A stretch of DNA of 64,000 nt from Candidatus Borrarchaeum weybense (GCA_019057385.1 JAHQJS010000006.1:372001-436000); one strand, 5' to 3'. Positions 17,400 to 25,372 are shown, counted from the first letter of the stretch. Notes: generated by a model from the sequence alone, not told the origin. A program made the numbers and translations.

Positions 17400-17682
17400 A
17401 CGACCTGTAAAGGTCAGCTCCGCAACCGCGGGTAGGTCCTCATCGCCAATGTTGGGGCAGGCACAAAACATGATGATGGTGCAGGTCTCAGGATAGCGAC
17501 CTGGGTCGTCCACCATGTCTTTCAGAGCCCGGAACTTGAGGAGCATTCCGGGGTGATTTTCAGACACTCAGCACCGAACGTAGTTCATCTGCCTCCACCC
17601 TACAGGAGACATCACTCAGGCTAATCTCCACCCCTCTACAGGGACTCTTTCAAGCCTCTTCCGACAGGGAGGGGTAGTTGAC
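17400..17682 (-). ncRNA. omegaRNA scaffold segment upstream of iscB
   Basis: This 283-base non-coding stretch lies directly 5' of iscB, where IscB guide RNAs are encoded, and is repeated nearly base for base at 19649-19932 without the protein gene, so the RNA-coding unit itself is conserved. It can form several hairpins, for instance CCTGAGACC pairing region near 17490, ATTCCGGGGTG / CCGGGCTC in mid-scaffold, and GACCTTTACAGGTC at the iscB-proximal end. The guide should be the bases just upstream on the minus strand, beginning next to position 17683. Confidence 0.75.
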
Positions 17683-17684
17683 TT

Positions 17685-17843
17685 TCATGCTTCTCGATTA
17701 TCGACTGCAATCGGAGTATGCACCTTGTCTGCAAGTGTGCGTATGATCTCTCCGAATGCGGCGGATAACATAGTCTGAGCTGTGATGCTACCAAGAGCCG
17801 TAGTTTTGTATCGATCCCTGCTTGCCTTCCTCCCGATAGTCAT
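17685..17843 (-). CDS. 52-codon open frame of unknown nature next to the omegaRNA
   Basis: From ATG 17843 the frame reads MTIGRKASRDRYKTT ... ADKVHTPIAVDNREA and stops at TGA 17685-17687, three bases before the omegaRNA homology begins. A TATA-like TACTTAAATAG lies about 25 bases upstream of the ATG, and an in-frame TAG lies 5'. The peptide looks protein-like but matches nothing I know. It may be a tail of an older transposon gene, or only a leader whose promoter drives the omegaRNA and iscB. Part of it (17803-17846) resembles 63829-63865. Confidence 0.4.
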   Translation of the reverse strand: MTIGRKASRDRYKTTALGSITAQTMLSAAFGEIIRTLADKVHTPIAVDNREA

Positions 17844-17911
17844 CACCGTATGAGAGATACACCACTATTTAAGTATTAAGGAGACCCCCTGATGAAAGTG
17901 AACGCACACTA

Positions 17912-17953
17912 CCGCAATTCATCACCACGCTGAAGTGGTGGTGCTTTCTTGCG
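17912..17953 (+). repeat. Terminal hairpin in plus orientation
   Basis: GCAATTCATC followed by ACCAC-GCTGAA-GTGGT stem and GGTGCTTTCTTGCG. Same frame as the ends at 16015-16056 and 20014-20054 but with a different stem, an example of paired changes that keep the hairpin. Marks the right boundary of the inserted region; host-like AT-rich coding resumes at about 17954. Confidence 0.7.
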
Positions 17954-17961
17954 TAGTTGTC

Positions 17962-18093
17962 CGTAAAAGCAAATATATTGCAATTATTTTTGTAGTCCTT
18001 TCCTTTATTCTCGTCATTTCCATAATTTATTCAATTTATCTTGGAATGAAACTTTTTGGGATAGTCCAAATATTAGAAAATATGACCACCTAA
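17962..18093 (+). pseudogene. 3' fragment of the split membrane-protein gene
   Basis: Open frame of 43 residues ending in TAA 18091-18093: a charged RKSK, then the hydrophobic helix YIAIIFVVLSFILVISIIY, then GMKLFGIVQILENMTT. It begins right after the element end and lacks any start codon before the helix. It would complete the protein begun at 15916, giving a small single-span membrane protein. Confidence 0.5.
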
Positions 18094-18175
18094 TACGATT
18101 AAAAAATAAACAGACTTGTAGGCGAATATTTCTTCTCTTACTGAGCGTTTGAAAATATGGAGACTGATAGCGTCA

Positions 18176-18571
18176 CTATTTCAGGTCCTCAGAAAGCGTT
18201 TTAGCATCTTTTCCTCGCCTCTTAACCATTATAGACGAGTCCTGCCCTGTATAACGACGTTCCACGGCTTTTATATCTACTAGAGTTAATTTTTCTTCGA
18301 TTACGTGATTTACGTACATTACCATGATAGTCTCTTCAATCTTTATCGCTAAAGATTCATTTTGTTGTCTAATCTTACCTAAGTATACTAAGGCATCAGG
18401 CATTAGTAGTTGCTGTATCAACTGTTTTTTTCGCATTTCAAGGTCTTTCTTTTTCATTTCTGCGCTTTTTTCCATTTCTTTTTCTTTCTGTTTTTTTTCC
18501 ATTGCTTTCAGTAACTCTGCTCTTTTTTTTGCTCTGATTTTCTCAAGTTCTGAGTCATCCATGAGACTCAC
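18176..18571 (-). CDS. PDCD5-family DNA-binding protein
   Basis: 131 residues. The family pattern is complete: a charged N-terminal helix (DSELEKIRAKKRAELL), a long Lys/Glu-rich helix, the core RKKQLIQQLLMPDALVYLGKI and the C-terminal IMVMYVNHV ... LVDIKAVER. Archaeal PDCD5 homologues (MTH1615, SSO0352 type) bind DNA loosely through the triple-helix core. Eukaryotic PDCD5 acts with chaperonin CCT. It is part of the conserved archaeal gene set and a good host-lineage marker. The 3' neighbour side carries the transposon scar. Confidence 0.93.
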   Translation of the reverse strand: MSLMDDSELEKIRAKKRAELLKAMEKKQKEKEMEKSAEMKKKDLEMRKKQLIQQLLMPDALVYLGKIRQQNESLAIKIEETIMVMYVNHVIEEKLTLVDIKAVERRYTGQDSSIMVKRRGKDAKTLSEDLK

Positions 18572-18777
18572 CTAACGCCACAGCGTTTCTTATATTATAT
18601 TTCCTTCTTTTTCTTTCTAGAGTTCGCTATGAAACTGCAAAGACAATTAGTACGTTTTTTCCGACTTTTTATAAAATAGAGAACTTAAAAATCTTATGGC
18701 TTGAAGTTAATAATCCTAAATCATCAAAATATGTTTCTCATATAACTAGTAATTCTCCAAAGTATTTTTTCCTGCTT

Positions 18778-19305
18778 TCAAGTTAAAAAACGCTCAAAAA
18801 GTATTTCATCAATGTATTCATCTGCAATCTTAAACTGCTTCTTTCTTCTTCCCGCTTCCCGAAAACCAAATTTTTTATAAAGAGCGATGGCAATTCGGTT
18901 TGTGTGAAACGTACTAAGACATATTTTTTCAAATCCTAGATGTTTTGCATTCTCTATCGTTTTCTTAAGCAATTCGCTACCTACACCTTTTCCTCTGTAA
19001 TCAGGGTCTACTATAATTCCAATTTCACACACATGCTGAGCAGCATCGTCTTCTAAACGTTCCAATTGAATTTGTCCTACTAACTCACCTTGAATTTCTG
19101 CTACTATAATTAAATCATAATTTCCAAGATCAAACCATCCATTCGTGACTTCTTCAATTGTTATTTCCTGCAGCGTAGGTAAAAACTGCTTTTCTTTAAC
19201 AACCTTGTTAAACATCTTTTTTAGACTAATAATGTCTTCTTTGGTTGAAAATCGCACTTTAATATCATTTGTTTTGTATTTTGATGATTCTTTTTTATCG
19301 GACAT
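18778..19305 (-). CDS. GNAT-family N-acetyltransferase
   Basis: 175 residues. The acetyl-CoA pyrophosphate loop is in VDPDYRGKGVGSELLKK (R/Q-x-x-G-x-G/A), preceded by the antiparallel strand CEIGIIV and followed by NAKHLGFEKICLST and ALYKKFGFREAGRR, as in RimI/RimJ-like enzymes. Substrate not identifiable: a protein N-terminus, an aminoglycoside-like amine or a lysine would all fit. The start is the first ATG; an SDKKESSKYK tail precedes the fold. Confidence 0.87.
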   Translation of the reverse strand: MSDKKESSKYKTNDIKVRFSTKEDIISLKKMFNKVVKEKQFLPTLQEITIEEVTNGWFDLGNYDLIIVAEIQGELVGQIQLERLEDDAAQHVCEIGIIVDPDYRGKGVGSELLKKTIENAKHLGFEKICLSTFHTNRIAIALYKKFGFREAGRRKKQFKIADEYIDEILFERFLT

Positions 19306-19399
19306 TTGACATCCATCTACGAAACATCATCGGATTCGGAAACCAATGTTTTTCTGAAAAGTTTAGTTTATTGAATCTTCTCGCTGCCTTTAACTTTAT

Positions 19400-19438
19400 C
19401 GGAGGGAAATCCCATCAGTCAAGGTGGGGTAGTTCATG
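19400..19438 (-). repeat. IS-type end hairpin, minus orientation
   Basis: On the minus strand: CATGAACTACCCCACC-TTGACT-GATGGGATTTCCCTCCG. The AACTACCCC...GG..TTCC frame matches the first hairpin of the omegaRNA copies and right ends of IS200/IS605-group elements. No transposon gene adjoins it, so it is either a solo end or a decayed element. Confidence 0.5.
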
Positions 19439-19648
19439 TATGCTTTTTTCATAACTCAAGAGAAAAACGCTTCTAGTGTACTAATGCTTTATCTAAGAGC
19501 GAATAATTCTTAATTACTGCTAGACAATAGTTATTTAAGAGGGATTGCTCTTTTAAAATAATGGCATTTAGTACATCACCAAATCATTAGAATGGTTAAA
19601 TACACGCCCCAAAGAGAGTGTCTGATCTAACGTTAGAGGAATAATGTG

Positions 19649-19932
19649 GTCAACTACCCCTCCCTGTCGGAAGGGGCTTGAAAAAGTTCCTATAGAGGGG
19701 TAGGAGATTAGCCTGAGTGATGTCTCCTCCAAGGTGGAGGCAGATGAAATACGTTCGGGGCTGAGTGTTTGAAAATCACCCCGGAATGCTCCTCAAGTTC
19801 CGGGCTCTGAAAGACATGGTGGACGACCCAGGTCGCTATCCTGAGACCTGCACCATCATCATGTCCGGTGCCTGCCCCAACATTGGCGATGAGGACCTAC
19901 CCGCGGATGCGGAGCTGACCTTTACAGGTCGT
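19649..19932 (+). ncRNA. Solo omegaRNA copy without iscB
   Basis: 284 bases nearly identical to the minus-strand segment 17682-17400, from GTCAACTACCCCTCCC to TTTACAGGTCGT, with scattered substitutions (several fall in stems and keep pairing, e.g. GAAGAGGC to GAAGGGGC). No reading frame for IscB follows; instead a right-end hairpin ends the unit at 20054. A TATA-like GGTTAAATACACG lies at about 19592-19604. The would-be guide is the stretch just before 19649, which differs from the iscB copy. It could supply guides in trans to the IscB at 16161. Confidence 0.7.
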
Positions 19933-20054
19933 AAAACATAGTTTCGGGCACATATTCCTGTGCTCGCAGAAAGGGTATGTGTTCATCCACCTTACACATT
20001 ACAAAAAACTATACCACAATTCATCTCCAGCCTGACGGATGTAGTCTTCTTGCG
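19649..20054 (+). mobile_element. Minimal nonautonomous IscB-type element (omegaRNA plus right end)
   Basis: About 406 bases: omegaRNA scaffold, 80 bases with a CATATTCCTGTGCTCGCAG segment, then the end hairpin 20014-20054 (ACAATTCATCTCCA...TAGTCTTCTTGCG). It lacks any protein gene, like a MITE derived from the iscB element by loss of the ORF. Its end overlaps the Shine-Dalgarno GGAGG (20054-20058) of the roadblock gene, so the insertion now supplies or borders that gene's 5' region. Confidence 0.65.
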
Positions 20055-20068
20055 GAGGTTAGATAAAA

Positions 20069-20446
20069 ATGGGAGAAACTTCAACATCAAAAATCGACAC
20101 AATTACACAACTTCTTAAAAAGATGGAACTATCTTCAGGGTTGACAGCTAGCGCTGTGATCAGTAGAGAGGGTTTACCTATAACCTCAGCTATGCCATCA
20201 GATGTCAATGAAGAGATAATTGGGGCTATGACCGCTGCCATGCTTTCGCTTGGCGAACGTGCTGTTGATGAGTTAACACGAGGTAATTTAGAACAACTTT
20301 TCGTCAAAGGAAATGAAGGATACTTAGTAATAATGGCCGCAGGTCCAAGTGCAGTCTTGGTTGCACTAGCACCTGATGGAGCCCTATTAGGTCTAATCTT
20401 CCTTGATATGAAACGAACTGCTCAGCAGGTCTCTGAGCTTTTATGA
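20069..20446 (+). CDS. Roadblock/LC7-domain protein
   Basis: 125 residues of the roadblock fold: alpha helix TITQLLKKMELSSGL, strand ASAVISREGLPITSAMP, helix EEIIGAMTAAMLSLGERAVDEL, and strands around EQLFVKGNEGYLVIMAAGP and AVLVALAPDGALLGLIF. Such proteins (MglB-like) bind and regulate small Ras/Arf-like GTPases, two of which are encoded in this window at 6536 and 45412. GGAGG at 20054-20058 supports ATG 20069. A mobile-element end lies directly upstream. Confidence 0.92.
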   Translation: MGETSTSKIDTITQLLKKMELSSGLTASAVISREGLPITSAMPSDVNEEIIGAMTAAMLSLGERAVDELTRGNLEQLFVKGNEGYLVIMAAGPSAVLVALAPDGALLGLIFLDMKRTAQQVSELL

Positions 20447-20630
20447 AAGCAAAAAAGTTACACAAAGCTTGTAATTATACCTATATTCTATCAAGTTGTT
20501 CAAATGACGACAAATTATATCATTCAAAAAATTCTTTTTATCAACTTAAAAAATGATATAAAGTATTTTGTCTAAAAATATAATATCGAATAAATTGAGA
20601 TCTACCATTTGATTTATTTGGAGGATTACT

Positions 20631-21692
20631 ATGAGGTGGTCATCTAACAAATCGCTTACCTTTTTCATATCAGCGCTTCTAGTGATATCATTGATTTCTT
20701 TAGCACTTATGACGGCTCCTACTGCTGCACAGGAAGAAAAATCAAAAGAACTTACCTTAACTGAAACCGATTCATTCTACATTGATAACGATTTCATTCA
20801 AATCAAATTTGTGAAAAAACGGCCAGTCGTCGAATGGTACAGCAAGGAAACAAATGAACATAGACTTGCTCTTTCTGTATTAGAGTTACAGGAATTCTTT
20901 GATAGTGACGGTACAAGTTACTATGATTCAGGTGACGTACTCTATCGCGAGTTTGACGTGAGCAACCCAAACAATTTACAAGGTCAAAAATTCGATGTAA
21001 CGAAATCAGTATCAGCAAACAGTATTGAATTGACTTTTAGGGCTCGCGGTGACATTGTTGATACCGAAGGTGATAAGGTTGGTTTTGGAGACGTCAGTTT
21101 TATCTTCACAATTTCCGCTTCAGATAGTGGAGCTGCTTCTTATGCGCCCCAAGACGGGGTAGAAATGTCAGTTGAAGTGGTTGTGAGTGATTGGGAGTAC
21201 TTTAATAAAGATAATAATATACTTGCGTTGAATTCATCGCTTAAAATGCAGTCTGGAGACTCTGCCACAATAAATGGAGAGTCGGTACAACCTGCGAATG
21301 ATTATACACAGTTCAAATCTGCTAATGTGCATCTACTATCTGTTTCTAATTCGACAAATGAACAGATGGGTTATGTGCGCTTGGCAGACAAGGATAACAA
21401 AGATACCAGAGACTTTCATGCCTACAAAGCATTTGGGACTCAAATAGTTATAATGTCTACTTATTATAATATAGGCAAGTCTACCATTCATCAAATGTCG
21501 ATTGGGGTACCAGAATCTATTAGTTCGCCTACAGATCAAGGTACAGGAGGCTTTGGTTTTGGAGATATTGGTTCTATTTTTCAGGGATTTCCCGGTATCT
21601 TAAGCAATATTCTGTTCATTGAAGTCGTCGTTGTAGCTGCGGTTCTTGTAACAATTGTAGTACTTCTAGTAAGACGTGTGAAAAAGGAATAA
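20631..21692 (+). CDS. Secreted, C-terminally membrane-anchored protein of unknown function
   Basis: 353 residues. N-terminal signal peptide with core FFISALLVISLISLALM and likely cleavage after PTAAQ. An extracellular domain of about 280 residues rich in beta strands follows, with N-glycosylation-type NSS/NST sequons. Then a Gly/Phe-rich linker and a single C-terminal helix IEVVVVAAVLVTIVVLLV ending in RRVKKE, giving an outside-facing protein fixed in the membrane. GGAGG precedes the ATG. I do not recognise the outer domain. Confidence 0.65.
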   Translation: MRWSSNKSLTFFISALLVISLISLALMTAPTAAQEEKSKELTLTETDSFYIDNDFIQIKFVKKRPVVEWYSKETNEHRLALSVLELQEFFDSDGTSYYDSGDVLYREFDVSNPNNLQGQKFDVTKSVSANSIELTFRARGDIVDTEGDKVGFGDVSFIFTISASDSGAASYAPQDGVEMSVEVVVSDWEYFNKDNNILALNSSLKMQSGDSATINGESVQPANDYTQFKSANVHLLSVSNSTNEQMGYVRLADKDNKDTRDFHAYKAFGTQIVIMSTYYNIGKSTIHQMSIGVPESISSPTDQGTGGFGFGDIGSIFQGFPGILSNILFIEVVVVAAVLVTIVVLLVRRVKKE

Positions 21693-21754
21693 ATTAAATC
21701 TTTTCTCTTTTTTTGATAATTCCTACAAAAAAGTTGAAAATATAAACTAAAAAA

Positions 21755-22369
21755 CTACCAAGGAGTATTTTCGATCGTAAAAATGAAGGGTTTTCTAGCC
21801 CTATCTACTCTTATGAAGCCATCCTCTTCAAGTTCGTGTATATAGTTTCTGACAGCAGTGTTAGAGTATCCAGTTGCTTTACTAATAGTTGTGTAGTTGT
21901 TAGCTTTAGTTTTTTCAATGATTGCTAAAATCTTAAATTGAGGTACAGTTTCGAGTAGTTCTTTGAGGATTCGATTCCTGCGAGAAATTTCTCGTTTGAT
22001 CTTACTTGCTGTTTCAATTTTGCGTCTGTCCATTGTTCCAGATTGGATTGAAGGCGGTGCCTCAACTTTTGTAGGTTTTTCCTCAATTTGATCTACAGCC
22101 ATTCCTTTCTGAATAATTTCTTCTCTCAAGAATCCAAGATGACCTATTGCTTTTACAGTAATTGAATTAACGATTTGTGCTAATTTATCTAACACCTTTC
22201 CCTCAATTTTTTCCAAGAAATCGGTGATTTCTGGGGATTTCTGGGAATAATGTTGCTTTAAAATTTTGAAAAAATCTCCTAAGTCTTGAATTTTTTCTTC
22301 TCGTGCTTTATTGATAGCTCCCACAAAACGTAAAGTCATTCTGTGAATAAAATTCTCATCTACAACCAT
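21755..22369 (-). CDS. Winged-helix DNA-binding protein
   Basis: 204 residues. The C-terminal 65 residues are a winged helix: FKILAIIEKTKANNYTTI, recognition helix YSNTAVRNYIHELEEDGFI, then wing VDRARKPFIF. The N-terminal 130 residues are helical and unknown. It lies 31 bases after the next upstream minus-strand gene, forming a cluster with 22401 and 22995. Likely a regulator of this cluster or a DNA-recognition partner of the nuclease-like protein. Confidence 0.7.
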   Translation of the reverse strand: MVVDENFIHRMTLRFVGAINKAREEKIQDLGDFFKILKQHYSQKSPEITDFLEKIEGKVLDKLAQIVNSITVKAIGHLGFLREEIIQKGMAVDQIEEKPTKVEAPPSIQSGTMDRRKIETASKIKREISRRNRILKELLETVPQFKILAIIEKTKANNYTTISKATGYSNTAVRNYIHELEEDGFIRVDRARKPFIFTIENTPW

Positions 22370-22400
22370 AGGATCCCCTGCTACTTACCATGTAAACTTC

Positions 22401-22955
22401 TCAAGTTGGTAGAAGTTGTTTGACAACGTTCGGACTTAGAGGAGGTGTTTTATCAGATACAGAAACACAAAGCGCTAGAAATGTTTCTAGTTCTTCAAGT
22501 AGTGATTTATTCTTTTTATCCTTTTTTGCTATCTCCTTTATCATTTCTGCTGATTTTTTATAGGCCTCTTTTGCCTTTTCTTTTAATGGACCTGAATTAC
22601 TCCAGTAACTAAAGCCTATAGTCTTCCAAATTTCTGTAACGCTCTCATTTGGTATCAATTTTGTTTGAGAATAAAGCTGAGCGCCTTTTTCAAATCCACG
22701 CTCGAAGAATCGTTCGACAGTTAATTTAATTGTTTTTAAATCAATATGATTTGGAATTCCGATATTAATCTCTCCTTTTGGAGTTTCATTTCTACGAAAA
22801 GCATTTGAAATATCATTTATGCTCTCAAAATAGACTATTACGGCAGTTTCGTCTTTACGATATTTTAATTTCCCCCAAAATAATGTTGGGATTACTATCG
22901 CATCAAGAGGTTTACTTTGATCCTCATTCATATTCAATCCACTACTATTTTTCAT
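22401..22955 (-). CDS. Hypothetical protein in nuclease-associated cluster
   Basis: 184 residues, soluble, mixed alpha/beta, no motif recognised. The second half is helical and charged (KEKAKEAYKKSAEMIKEIAKK). It is the middle gene of three same-strand genes between a winged-helix protein and a restriction-endonuclease-fold protein, with 39 bases to the upstream gene. Co-expression is probable. Confidence 0.5.
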   Translation of the reverse strand: MKNSSGLNMNEDQSKPLDAIVIPTLFWGKLKYRKDETAVIVYFESINDISNAFRRNETPKGEINIGIPNHIDLKTIKLTVERFFERGFEKGAQLYSQTKLIPNESVTEIWKTIGFSYWSNSGPLKEKAKEAYKKSAEMIKEIAKKDKKNKSLLEELETFLALCVSVSDKTPPLSPNVVKQLLPT

Positions 22956-22994
22956 TTGGTAAGATTCATTATTTTGTAACTAATTGATCTAATG

Positions 22995-23699
22995 TTATTT
23001 ATTCAAAGATATAATCTTAAATTCATTCACATAAACATCGAGTTGATTGAGAAAGAATGATAATTGGAATATGGGGACGATTGGAACATTTTGATGGGTT
23101 TTGATATCTTCAATTAACCAACTGATTAAAAGAGGCATTAGAAAACCCCCATCATTCCTTTCTATACAGAACTTTGAAAGATCTGCATCTTTTGAAAAAG
23201 CTATTGTTCTTTCGACCTGCTTTTCAACAGCCTTCTTTAATGCATGTTTCTTTCCAGTCCTAGGGCTCCAATGCTTGCAATCAATGCATAAAATAATTGG
23301 GTCACGTATTGCTAATAAATCGAGTTCATAACGTTTTTTCTTTGAACTTTTGAATCGAACTCTTGAATATACTTGAAATTCGTGATAAAGTAAGATATCC
23401 AGAGTAAATGCTTCAAATTCTTTCCAATCAAGATATTTGCAAAGTTTTTCGATATCATTACCAGCCTTAATTAACAAAAAGGCTAATTTTAATCTAGATT
23501 TAGGCGTTAAATTAACATAATTGTAATCATCTCTTGTAACAACGTCATTTGAAACAAGGTCATCTACTGTATATGTTATGAAATCCAAATCATTAATTCC
23601 TGTCAAACCGGCAAGCATTTCTATACTAATTGATTTCTTTTTGTACTTGAGTAATGACGATAGAACTACTTGTTTAGCGTTATTCTCCATAGGTTTCAC
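22995..23699 (-). CDS. PD-(D/E)xK nuclease-fold protein with N-terminal helix-turn-helix
   Basis: 234 residues. The first 75 form a helical segment with a helix-turn-helix look (SIEMLAGLTGINDLDFITYT). Then comes FEAFTLDILLYHEFQVY, RYELDLLAIRDP and ILCIDCKHW: the E...D...DxK pattern of Mrr/Holliday-junction-resolvase-type nucleases, with Asp in ELD and Asp-Cys-Lys as the metal site. The final part KAVEKQVERTIAF is the conserved C-terminal helix. It could be a restriction-like effector or a DNA repair nuclease. No methyltransferase is adjacent. Confidence 0.7.
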   Translation of the reverse strand: MKPMENNAKQVVLSSLLKYKKKSISIEMLAGLTGINDLDFITYTVDDLVSNDVVTRDDYNYVNLTPKSRLKLAFLLIKAGNDIEKLCKYLDWKEFEAFTLDILLYHEFQVYSRVRFKSSKKKRYELDLLAIRDPIILCIDCKHWSPRTGKKHALKKAVEKQVERTIAFSKDADLSKFCIERNDGGFLMPLLISWLIEDIKTHQNVPIVPIFQLSFFLNQLDVYVNEFKIISLNK

Positions 23700-23959
23700 A
23701 TTAAATGTCCTTAAGTTAATTTAATTGCTTTCAAATAATTAGATTCGTTTTTTAGCATATATATCATTCGAGACAATATCTTTTAGAATCTAAAATAGAC
23801 AATTTTTAACTTTTAATGATCAACAAAACACTTAAAAACTGCGAAAATCAATGATGACTAAAATTGAAAATTCTGGAGACGTGAATGAGGTGAAACAGTC
23901 ACAAATAGACTGGAGGAATCGCGAAATCCACTAATGAGTTATTTTTTGAATTAGAAAAC

Positions 23960-24298
23960 ATGAATTTGAAATTAATAAACGATCTCGACCTTAAAAAAAT
24001 ACTCTCCATCTTAATGCGATCTTTTATCCAATTGGCACAAATTCGATTATCTTCTAAGCAAAAGTTGCTGTTAAAGAAGGCAAGAACATTACTTTCTTCT
24101 CAGCAGATGACTTTAACTTCTTTGGCAGAGTATTTATCATCGGAGTTGAATCTCGCGCATTCGACGGTGAAGTGGAATTTGAGAAATTTGCGAGACGTTG
24201 GCCTAATTACTGCTGGAGATGCAAATGAAAAAGGAATTAATGCAGAGCTAACGCTTGCGGGTGAACTTCTCAGCCAAGCTTTTAATACGGAAGTGTGA
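23960..24298 (+). CDS. Small winged helix-turn-helix protein
   Basis: 112 residues. The last 60 are a winged helix: MTLTSLAEYLSSELNLAHSTVKWNLRNLRD with recognition helix around HSTVKWNLRNL, then wing LITAGDANEKG. A leucine-rich first third may dimerise. It probably binds DNA, with unknown target. ATG start without strong ribosome site. It is alone between the nuclease cluster and the helix-hairpin-helix gene. Confidence 0.65.
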   Translation: MNLKLINDLDLKKILSILMRSFIQLAQIRLSSKQKLLLKKARTLLSSQQMTLTSLAEYLSSELNLAHSTVKWNLRNLRDVGLITAGDANEKGINAELTLAGELLSQAFNTEV

Positions 24299-24391
24299 GA
24301 AGCTTTAAAAACAAAAAAAGAAATTACATTTCACTACGCTTATTGATTTTTCATGTTTATAATTTAAATGACCAAGAGATGGTTGAAGAAG

Positions 24392-25372
24392 ATGAGCAAC
24401 GAACAAGAAGGCGCTAGAGTATTTAAAGTAGAATTAGGCGTTGGAAAGCCAGTAAGAAACAGAATAATGCGAAAAGGAAGAGGTTTTAGCCGTTTAGAGT
24501 TGAAAGAAGCAGGAAGTACTGTCTTAGAAGCTCGTAAATTTAGTATTCCTATAGATACCAAACGCAAGTCAATGCATGATTTTAATATCTCCATTTTAAA
24601 AGAACTTCTTGAGGAAGAAAGAGCGAGTTCAGTCCGGACAGAATTAGAAAAAGAAGTCATTAAAAAAGAATACCAAGAATTTACACAGATAAGAGGAATT
24701 GGTTTATCAAGTGCAGAGGAAATAGTTGAAATGGGCATTGCATCTGTAGAAGAACTAGCCGCGCTTGAAGTAGAGAAACTGGATACAGATGTACCAATTA
24801 CGACAATAAAACGCTGGGTTCGGAATGCTAAAAAACACCTTGGAGAAGATATTGAAGAACTAGAGGAACTAGAAGAACTAGAGGAACTAGAGGAACTAGA
24901 AGAACTAGAAGAATTGGAGGAAGAAATCGAAGAACTTGAGGCAACTGAACTAACGGATTTAGAGGCAGAATTGGAGGAAATTGGGTCAGAAGAGGAAAAA
25001 GAAGTAGAGGAAATATCAGAAGATGAGGTTATAGTTACTGAGAAGGACGAAATCTATAAAGAACTTATGCAAGTTCGCGGAATAGGCAAGAAAACAGCAG
25101 AAAAAATTGTTGAGCTTGGAGTTACATCGATTGAGGAACTGGCAGCACTTGAAGTAGATATGATACCGGAAACAGCAGATGTTTCTACTAACTCATTAAG
25201 GAACTGGGTAAAAAACGCACAAAAGCACCTTAAAAGAGAAAGTGAGGAAATTGAGGACGAAGAAACCGAAGAGATAACAGATGAAGAATTAGACAAAATA
25301 GAAGCAGAAATAGATGAATTAGAAGACTTAGACGAAGAAGACATCGATGCTTTGCTTCTGGAAGACGATTAA
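24392..25372 (+). CDS. Protein with two helix-hairpin-helix domains and acidic Glu-Glu-Leu repeat linker
   Basis: About 326 residues. Two homologous domains occur: FTQIRGIGLSSAEEIVEMGI ... IKRWVRNAKKHL and LMQVRGIGKKTAEKIVELGV ... LRNWVKNAQKHL, each with the hairpin IRGIG/VRGIG of non-specific DNA-binding HhH motifs. Between them lies a run of acidic EEL units and a second acidic stretch. The tail is acidic too. TATA-like TTTATAATTTA at 24355-24365 sits about 27 bases before ATG 24392, suggesting a leaderless message; ATG 24368 is the alternative start. Probably a DNA-binding or helicase-associated factor. Confidence 0.75.
   Translation: MSNEQEGARVFKVELGVGKPVRNRIMRKGRGFSRLELKEAGSTVLEARKFSIPIDTKRKSMHDFNISILKELLEEERASSVRTELEKEVIKKEYQEFTQIRGIGLSSAEEIVEMGIASVEELAALEVEKLDTDVPITTIKRWVRNAKKHLGEDIEELEELEELEELEELEELEELEEEIEELEATELTDLEAELEEIGSEEEKEVEEISEDEVIVTEKDEIYKELMQVRGIGKKTAEKIVELGVTSIEELAALEVDMIPETADVSTNSLRNWVKNAQKHLKRESEEIEDEETEEITDEELDKIEAEIDELEDLDEEDIDALLLEDD
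24848..24916 (+). repeat. In-frame 9-bp tandem repeat encoding Glu-Glu-Leu
   Basis: About eight copies of a GAACTAGAR 9-mer, with synonymous GAG/GAA changes, coding for the repeating tripeptide EEL. Repeats of this sort vary in number between strains and would extend or shorten a charged helical linker between the two HhH domains. Confidence 0.75.

Larger units (their letters stand above)
16015..17953 (-). mobile_element. IscB-bearing IS200/IS605-superfamily element (composite)
   Basis: A 1.94-kb GC-rich island in an AT-rich neighbourhood, bounded by hairpin ends in opposite orientation at 16015-16056 and 17912-17953. Read on the minus strand it carries a 52-codon frame, the omegaRNA segment and iscB. 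No TnpA transposase is encoded, so mobility would need help in trans. The part from 17683 to 17953 may belong to a second, older element into which the iscB unit inserted, since the solo copy at 19649 lacks it. It appears to interrupt a host gene. Confidence 0.75.

Noticed and set aside
24848..24916. CRISPR-like array
   Set aside because: The repeats are 9-bp in-frame codons without spacers.
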